A DNA stretch of 64,000 nucleotides from Ciborinia camelliae. Its lineage: Eukaryota > Ascomycota > Leotiomycetes > Helotiales > Sclerotiniaceae. The position numbers were made by a program, and so were the translations under genes. How positions within the stretch are numbered: position 1 is the stretch's first letter; the number at the start of each line of letters is the position of its first letter. The notes beneath the pieces were generated by a model, which saw only the letters and a program-made list of their open reading frames with translations, was not told where the DNA came from and searched no databases. Where the stretch lies: the NCBI GenBank assembly GCA_025890175.1, contig JANPYM010000014.1:1-64000 (forward strand). The letters run 5' to 3'. Below are positions 60,110 to 64,000 of the stretch, piece by piece.

Positions 60110-61050
60110 ACAATGGTTCAAGGATGGAGATAATTGTAGGAGAAGGTTGTTTTCGATTCTTTAGTTGTAAATATCGGGACAAAACTTTTGATAGCGGAAT
60201 ACGAAATTTATGAGGCCTTATTTGCTTAAGGGATAATGTATAAATGATGGAAATTGCCAACCGTTCATGAAGAAATTCTCCTATCCTCTCGAATGTATCG
60301 GTGTTCCATCTTCAGAATCCTGAAAGATTTGAACTAGTGGAGCACTGGACCTAGATTTTGCTTGCTCGACTGGTGTAATCTTTCCAGAATTAATCAGCAA
60401 TCTATCAATGAAAGTTCTTGCAAATCCAATATTAAGTGTTGTGTGAAATGAAGCATCTTCCTTTGATTGCGAGGGATTGCTCAAAAAATCAGGACTACTC
60501 AAATAATCAGAACTATTCAAACAATTAGGATTACTTAAACAACCCAAACTACCTAGGTACTTAAACAACCAGGACCATTTAAATGAAATAATGTAGTTAA
60601 CAAATAAGGCATAGAAGAAAGATATAAAAGCGAAAGTGTTTCTTGAGCCACATGAGATTCGTTATGATGCCATTTCAGCTGGAGATATCTATATCTCCTC
60701 CAAACAACGTTCTTGGACAAAGCTCCGCATCGTGTTGACATTGACTGGGTTTCCACTGTCAGTTTCACCTAATGCATTCTTCTTCTCTATGGAAGATTTT
60801 GAGTCCTGATATATGAAATATTTCAAAAACGAATGTAGAAGCGGCGTGGATTGGATTCAATCATACCCGACAGTATATGAGGTGAGGTGATGTTGACTAT
60901 TGATTCTTGATTCTTGTGGTGTGGTGGTCTGAGCTCCATCAAGAAATGCGGGCGGCACTGCCTCGGCAACTTAGTAATTTCAACCTCACTTCACTCCTTC
61001 CTTCCTTCCTCTTCAATGCCTCAACCATACCATTCAAAATAACCAGCAAA
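60110..61050. other. Intergenic region
   Basis: Under 1 kb between two plus-strand genes. On 60475-60575 a degenerate ~18-bp unit (AAxAATCAGGACTACTCA-like) is repeated several times, ending in a TACCTAGGTA palindrome at 60550. The CT-rich stretch at 60985-61015 just before the kinase ATG looks like a fungal core promoter. Confidence 0.5.
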
Positions 61051-61863
61051 ATGCTATTAATCGGTCTCACCGGTTCTATCGCAACCGGGAAATCTACGGT
61101 TTCGTCGATCCTTTCCCAACCTCCTTATTCTCTTCCCATTATCGACGCCGATTTGCTGGCGCGCAAAGTCGTAGAACCAGGTACGCCAGGTTACGAGAAG
61201 ATTGTCGCGCATTTCTCACCCACAACTCCCGATCTCCTCCTTCCTCCTTCTCCCGATCATGATAGTACAAAAGGTGCACCGTTAAATAGACCCGCACTAG
61301 GTAAAAGAGTGTTCGGGGATAGTGAGGAGAGGAAAAGAGATAGGACTGTGCTTAACGGGATTGTGCATCCGGCGGTCCGGAGAGAAATGTATAAACAACT
61401 GCTTGGATGTTATCTGAGGGGCTGTTGGGCTGTAGTTCTTGATGTGCCATTATTGTTTGAGAGTGCAATTGATGTTATTTGCGGCACAGTCCTTGTGGTG
61501 GCTGTAAGGGATCCAAAGATACAAATGCAAAGATTAAGAGACAGAGATTCACATTTGACAGAGGAAGATGCTGAGAACAGAGTAAAGAGCCAATGGGACG
61601 TGAGAGAAAAAGCAAAGAGATGCCAAGCCAGAGGGGAAGGGCGTGGACTGGTGGTTTGGAATGATGAAGGAAAGGAGGAACTAAAGATAGAGCTTCAAAA
61701 AATCATGGAAACTATACAAGGCAAAAGTCCCAGATGGTGGGCGTGGTTATTGCTACTGTGTCCACCATTAGCCGGACTTGCGGGAGTATGGAACTATTGG
61801 AGAAACCTCGCGATTAATAAAGCGTGGAAGAGAGGAGAACTACAAGCCAAAGCTAAATTGTGA
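61051..61863 (+). CDS. CAB5: Dephospho-CoA kinase with C-terminal membrane anchor
   Basis: Single exon, 270 residues. The last step of coenzyme A synthesis: ATP-dependent phosphorylation of the ribose 3'-hydroxyl of dephospho-CoA. The start MLLIGLTGSIATGKSTVSSI holds the P-loop (GSIATGKST). DADLLARKVVEPGTPGYEKI is the CoaE substrate-binding segment; LNGIVHPAVRREM and VVLDVPLLFE follow, then the lid-type RDSHLTEEDAENRVKSQ with conserved Arg. The insertion LLLPPSPDHDSTKG is fungal-looking. Near the C-terminus WAWLLLLCPPLAGLAGVWNY is one predicted membrane helix followed by basic residues, so the enzyme is probably tail-anchored, in line with yeast Cab5 on mitochondria or lipid bodies. An in-frame open extension upstream exists but the P-loop position fixes the ATG at 61051. 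Confidence 0.95.
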   Translation: MLLIGLTGSIATGKSTVSSILSQPPYSLPIIDADLLARKVVEPGTPGYEKIVAHFSPTTPDLLLPPSPDHDSTKGAPLNRPALGKRVFGDSEERKRDRTVLNGIVHPAVRREMYKQLLGCYLRGCWAVVLDVPLLFESAIDVICGTVLVVAVRDPKIQMQRLRDRDSHLTEEDAENRVKSQWDVREKAKRCQARGEGRGLVVWNDEGKEELKIELQKIMETIQGKSPRWWAWLLLLCPPLAGLAGVWNYWRNLAINKAWKRGELQAKAKL

Positions 61864-62899
61864 GCACCCCAACTGCAAAATTCCACGGATATAGCCTCAA
61901 CATGGAAACGAATTACGGAGTTACCAAGGAAAGATTTCGAAATAAGACTATCGGACCCAACGTATTGTATTGGCATTCCAGAATGTTGTTTCTCGCATCT
62001 AGTACTTAAAAGGTCCTTTCAACACCTCGAGGGCCGGAGAAAAGTAGGCAAGGTACTATACTCTCTCATGTCAACTCTCGAGATGTGGTGTGAAAGTTAC
62101 GCGGTCCCTCTTTGGTCGACCAACGATTCCTTTTCCTCCATAAAGTACAGTGGCTCATGGGAAGGACAAATTATTTACCTTTCAACTCAATCCATACACC
62201 TTGGTGTCAATATCCACCATAATTCCAATCTACCATTTTCTGTTTATAGAGGAATTTCTTGGCTGAGATTTGGATTGGATTAACTTCACTTGAGTATCAA
62301 ATAAGGGGTAGCGAATATTGAGATATTAAAGACAAGACTAGACCATGTTACGATCTCTCATAAGTTGAAGCTATTGATATATTTTACATTCATGGCATGG
62401 CCAACCTCCTCAAATAGCAAAGGCTCGTATGAATCTCCAACCAAATTTCAACCCTTATACCAACATTTGTTTGTTTCTGTTCCAGTGCACTTTTGAAAAT
62501 TCAGACCAAAAAGAAATTCACGTATCAAATAAATGCGAATGATCTGAAATGATTATTTATTTTGGTGTTGTGTTATGAATTATCTATTACCTTGTCTAGG
62601 TATTTGGAGTTCTGAGGGGGTGTTAGGAACTCAGAGGGGAAGGAAGGAATGCCAAGGAACTTAAAGTGGAAGAGACATATACATAACATTGAAAGAATTG
62701 AAAGATCTTTCTTTCTTGGACAACCACAACCATCTCAAGTTATTTGACTCCTTTACCTTTACCCAGAATTATCACACAAGGGAAGGGAAAGGTCTGGTCT
62801 GGTAGTTCTTTCTTCAAGTTTCTTCAATACTATCTTTACTTTTTTATCTTACATGCCCTATGGTACCTGTTACCTATTTTTACTACCTACCTAGTGTCA
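61864..62899. other. Intergenic region
   Basis: About 1 kb downstream of the kinase. No supported gene. CT-rich promoter-like sequence at 62740-62890 precedes the last gene. Confidence 0.5.
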
Positions 62900-64000
62900 A
62901 TGAATAACGCGATCAAAAATATTCACCTTCCAATTTCATCCCATGAAATCACCCAACTCCTTCATCGAAAGTCTATGCCTCTCCTCTCAAAGAATCTAAC
63001 TTTTATGTGATATTTTCTACCTCTCACTCCCACGGTGCTGAGCATTTCCTCGTGTCAAATTTCCAAATTCCCCAGCGAAGGTTTCTCAGTGCCAGAGTCC
63101 ATTGACGTGTTACCGCCCCCATGGAAGGATATCATTTTCTTTTATACTTACGGTATCATACCTAGTGCTATAGCCCTTCTTTTCAATCCAATTAGAGGTC
63201 CTCGTCACTGGTACTCAAGCGCGAGTACTGTAATCTCAAGGGTAAGTCCCATGTTTTTGAAATGCCCACGATTCTCCTCTATTGCAAACAACGACTGAAA
63301 TAAAATAGCATTGAATCCTTCGGTATCCTTATCCTTACTCTCAAGCGACCTCCCTGGCGCAGGCAAGCATCTGCCCTGAGTTTCCGATGAAAGACAGATA
63401 GAATTATTAGACACCTGAATCTCGAAACCGTGGGTTTGAGAGTCTTCCCGTAATGCCGCAACGCCCGGCAAGTGTGTTTGAATGGATTGCTGGCCCGGCT
63501 CCAACGAAGGCTGCATATCGAGCTATTGCCATGGCCAAGTCCAATGTGATCAGAGAGAGCCCACCACTTATCCGTCGTCGCGTTGCAATTGAAGTGGAGA
63601 TTTCTGATTTTGATAATTCTTCCGCAACGTATTCCGAAGAAGAACCTCCTCCAAAACCAGTAATCAAAGAAGCTAAAAAGCCGAAAGTCAAGGAACCAGA
63701 AGTCAAGGAACCAGAAGTCAAGGAACCAGAAGTCAAGGAACCAGAACCCAAGAAATCGCAACCTACAAAAGAAGTAGATAAGAAAGTAAAATTTCAAGAG
63801 CCAATGCCAAAACTTAAGTCTGTATTGAAGAAGAATATTTCAAAGACCTCAACTGGGCCTCGACCATGCGAGTGTCCACAATGCAGAGCTCGGGAAAAAA
63901 CAAAAGATAAAAGCAGCGCGGAAGATTCAAGCGACTCCGATGACGAGGTAGAAGTTGAAGTTGAACCTACAAATAAACAATCCAGGAAAAAACAGCAACC
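62900..64000 (+). CDS. 5' part of a membrane-associated, Lys/Glu-rich protein, cut by the window edge
   Basis: Inferred exons 62900-63006, 63076-63241 and 63411 onward, with introns of 69 bp (GTGATA...CCAG) and 169 bp (GTAAGT...TTAG). Phases join cleanly and exon 3 stays open to the end of the window. The encoded start is MNNAIKNIHLPISSHEITQL; exon 2 contains a hydrophobic segment (IIFFYTYGIIPSAIALLF) followed by GPRHWYSSAS. Exon 3 is hydrophilic with MPQRPASVFEWIAGPAPTKA, an acidic stretch, four VKEPE units encoded by a 15-bp repeat (63687-63746), and CECPQC, a possible metal-binding knot. Family not recognised. The first exon is the least certain; a start at the Met in exon 3 (63453) would omit the helix. 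Confidence 0.6.
63687..63746 (+). repeat. 15-bp coding repeat encoding (VKEPE)4
   Basis: Four nearly perfect consecutive copies of GTCAAGGAACCAGAA inside the last gene's exon 3, adding a Val-Lys-Glu-Pro-Glu linker. The near identity at DNA level means recent slippage or unequal crossing over. Confidence 0.9.

Overview
The window looks like a filamentous ascomycete chromosome segment, most likely a Leotiomycete of the Botrytis/Sclerotinia kind. The evidence is short introns (about 48-170 bp, mostly 50-75) with GTAAGT-type donors, long gene-free spacers, Ty1/copia retrotransposon debris mutated in the manner of RIP, and typical fungal families (HET, PTH11/SAT4-type receptor, peptidase S28, deuterolysin M35, BBE-type FAD oxidase). 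The genus is an inference; no marker gene fixes it.

Region 1-7.5 kb is extremely AT-rich transposon wreckage. A plus-strand Ty1/copia pol can still be read: an integrase core, an Asn-rich linker with 63-bp in-frame repeats, and a reverse transcriptase. Its Trp and Gln codons have become stops. Two small, GC-normal solo LTRs (1080-1290 with a perfect 5-bp target duplication; 7127-7333 in the opposite orientation) sit in this AT-rich sea and carry no RIP signature. Region 7.5-14.4 kb is gene-poor. It holds a candidate 77-aa spliced gene at 10.9-11.2 kb, a set of three regularly spaced palindromes, a hairpin element and a 9-bp minisatellite.

From 14.4 kb genes appear at low density: a class 3 lipase (-), a long empty AT-rich spacer, an S28 serine peptidase (+, with an apparent 1-nt frameshift in a C tract), a BTB/POZ protein (-), a secreted hexapeptide-repeat protein (-, apparent 3' frameshift), a deuterolysin (-), a six-cysteine secreted protein (+), a 604-aa disordered, probably nuclear protein (-), a decayed membrane-exon locus next to a HET-domain gene (+), dihydroxy-acid dehydratase ILV3 (-), a lipocalin-like protein (+), a small mitochondrial-type protein (-), a PTH11/SAT4-type seven-helix receptor (-), a secreted BBE-type FAD oxidase (+), dephospho-CoA kinase (+), and the 5' part of a membrane/Lys-Glu-rich protein running off the right edge (+).

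The layout mixes housekeeping genes (ILV3, CoA synthesis, lipocalin-like) with secreted hydrolases, an allorecognition-type gene and membrane receptors. No biosynthetic cluster, CRISPR array, tRNA or rRNA gene was recognised. The most unusual non-genic signals are the exact palindromes TACCTAGGTA/TAGGTACCTA, found ten times and only outside coding exons, and the triple TTATTTGCAAATAA palindrome array. Exon structures were inferred by eye from splice signals and phase continuity and have no transcript support.
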